A stretch of DNA of 37,215 nucleotides from Streptococcus australis (GTDB lineage Bacteria; Bacillota; Bacilli; Lactobacillales; Streptococcaceae), in contig NZ_JAHZQQ010000016.1 in the NCBI RefSeq assembly GCF_019930045.1, positions 1 through 37,215 of the forward strand, written 5' to 3'. The position numbers and the translations under genes are program-made. The notes below the pieces were generated by a model that saw only the letters and a program-made list of their open reading frames with translations, was not told the origin of the DNA and did not search any database. This document shows positions 36,370 to 37,215 of the stretch, one piece after another (the stretch's first letter is position 1; each line of letters starts with the position of its first letter).

Positions 36370-36376
36370 GTCTTTT

Positions 36377-37099
36377 ATGAGATTAGATCAATTACTGGCC
36401 CACTACCAAATTCCCCGCAAAGAAATCAAACAGAGCCTAGCCAAAAGGCAGATTTTGGTTGACGGACTTGCTGCAACAAAATTATCCCAAAATGTCGATA
36501 CAGGTCTTCAAGAAGTTCGCTGGAAGGATCGGATCCTTACCGACTGTTCCCATCACTATTTTCTTCTTCATAAACCTCAAGGACTGGTGACCGCTACCAA
36601 GGATGCCCAACATCCTACAGTGTTGGACCTCCTCCGAACAGAAGACCGGACCCCCAAGACCTATCCTATCGGTCGACTGGATCGGGATACAACTGGCCTC
36701 CTCTTACTCACAGACAATGGACCTCTAGGTTTCCAACTCCTTCATCCCCAATACCATATCGAAAAAGAATACGCGGCAACAGTCAATGGCCCTCTCGAAC
36801 CCGCTCATATAGAGGAATTTCAAGAAGGAATCACCTTCTTAGATGGGAGAAAATGCAAGCCCGCTAAACTCGAAATCCTTAGCTCTAGCCTTACCGAAAG
36901 CCAGGCCCTTATCACCCTGTCTGAAGGGAAATTTCATCAGGTAAAAAAGATGTTTTTAGCTATTGGGGTCAAAGTTACTGCCTTAAAACGAGTTCAGTTC
37001 GGGGATTTTACATTAGATTCAGAGCTAGCAGAGGGTCAATACCGCCCTTTGAACCAAGATGAATTACAGATTATTAAAAACTATTTAGAAAACAGTTGA
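36377..37099 (+). CDS. rsuA: 16S rRNA pseudouridine synthase RsuA
   Basis: A 240-residue RsuA/RluB/RluE-family pseudouridine synthase, expected to modify one uridine in 16S rRNA (position 516 in E. coli numbering). The N-terminal S4 domain (residues 1-50) begins MRLDQLLAHY. The catalytic motif GRLDRDTTGLLLLTDNG (about residues 97-113) has the catalytic Asp, and the C-terminal SEGKFHQVKKMFLAIG is the second family signature. The start is fixed by the MRLD opening of the family. There is no ribosome-binding site, which agrees with a leaderless message. Confidence 0.93.
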   Translation: MRLDQLLAHYQIPRKEIKQSLAKRQILVDGLAATKLSQNVDTGLQEVRWKDRILTDCSHHYFLLHKPQGLVTATKDAQHPTVLDLLRTEDRTPKTYPIGRLDRDTTGLLLLTDNGPLGFQLLHPQYHIEKEYAATVNGPLEPAHIEEFQEGITFLDGRKCKPAKLEILSSSLTESQALITLSEGKFHQVKKMFLAIGVKVTALKRVQFGDFTLDSELAEGQYRPLNQDELQIIKNYLENS

Positions 37100-37103
37100 T
37101 AAA

Positions 37104-37136
37104 ACAAAAAAAGCTTTAGTTTTAAAGCTTTTTTTG
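37104..37136. terminator. Bidirectional terminator after rsuA
   Basis: AAAAAAAGCTTT and AAAGCTTTTTTT pair around AGTTTT. The stem has T runs on both strands and lies 5 bp after the rsuA stop, so it can also end a convergent transcript from the right. Confidence 0.85.
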
Positions 37137-37167
37137 TTTCCCCAATTGTCAAGTCAAGTGCAACAAA
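37137..37167 (-). repeat. 31-bp motif, inverted copy of the left-end motif
   Basis: On the minus strand this reads TTTGTTGCACTTGACTTGAC and onward, with the same conserved positions as 47-77. A minus-strand frame outside it ends in LLHLT and a stop, a tail seen in some transposases. The last 48 bases of the window show nothing else I can assign. Confidence 0.35.
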
Positions 37168-37215
37168 GTCATTCCTCTGATTAAGCGAGTGTTCTTCCAG
37201 CTGTTTGAGCTAGCT

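Overview
This window is chromosomal DNA from a Streptococcus, most likely an oral species of the mitis/sanguinis type. The evidence is the streptococcal division/cell-wall cluster (murD-murG-divIB, then ftsA-ftsZ-ylmE-sepF-ylmG-ylmH-divIVA), ClpE behind a CtsR box, a streptococcal-type PerR, and the small DUF1797, DUF1827 and DUF3165 proteins. I cannot fix the species from sequence alone. Most of the window is core genome.

Layout. Positions 197-1486 (minus) hold perR, an unlisted 51-residue membrane protein gene and hup, with one copy of a 180-bp structured repeat between perR and the small gene. Positions 1621-8592 (minus) form a tight housekeeping run, in transcription order xseA-xseB-ispA-tlyA-argR-recN-phosphatase-degV, with several start/stop overlaps. 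Positions 8744-14793 look like an acquired carbohydrate cassette: a LacI-family regulator, a sugar-binding lipoprotein, two ABC permeases and a cytoplasmic GH32 beta-fructosidase, next to a stump of a LysR-type regulator. It lies between xseA and nnrD-folD. Positions 14775-17031 (minus) hold nnrD, folD and a DUF1797 gene. On the plus strand, 17263-20610 holds clpE (CtsR box), the second repeat copy, a Nudix hydrolase and a DUF1827 gene. From 20698 back to 33838 (minus) come murD-murG-divIB, ftsA through divIVA, ileS with a T-box leader whose specifier reads ATC (Ile), and an ElaA-type acetyltransferase. typA and a DUF3165 gene (34003-36139, minus) and rsuA (36377-37099, plus) close the window.

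How the genes work together. The dcw genes make lipid-linked peptidoglycan precursor (MurD, MurG) and assemble the Z-ring and septum (FtsA, FtsZ, SepF, DivIVA, DivIB). IspA feeds the isoprenoid pathway that supplies the undecaprenyl carrier used by MurG. The sugar cassette probably imports a fructose-containing oligosaccharide or sucrose and cleaves it inside the cell. It has no ATPase gene of its own and carries a consensus promoter with an overlapping CcpA-type cre and two identical regulator palindromes downstream.

Most interesting points: (1) two 180-bp repeats 18.8 kb apart, about 96% identical, whose differences mostly spare the predicted stems and which appear to act as bidirectional terminators; (2) the sugar cassette with its LysR stump at a core-gene junction; (3) IspA with Gly at the position five residues before the first Asp-rich motif, a position known to set prenyl chain length; (4) rsuA, whose promoter predicts a leaderless mRNA; (5) a candidate Per box at perR. 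I found no CRISPR array, tRNA, rRNA, intact transposase or clearly new multi-gene defence system.
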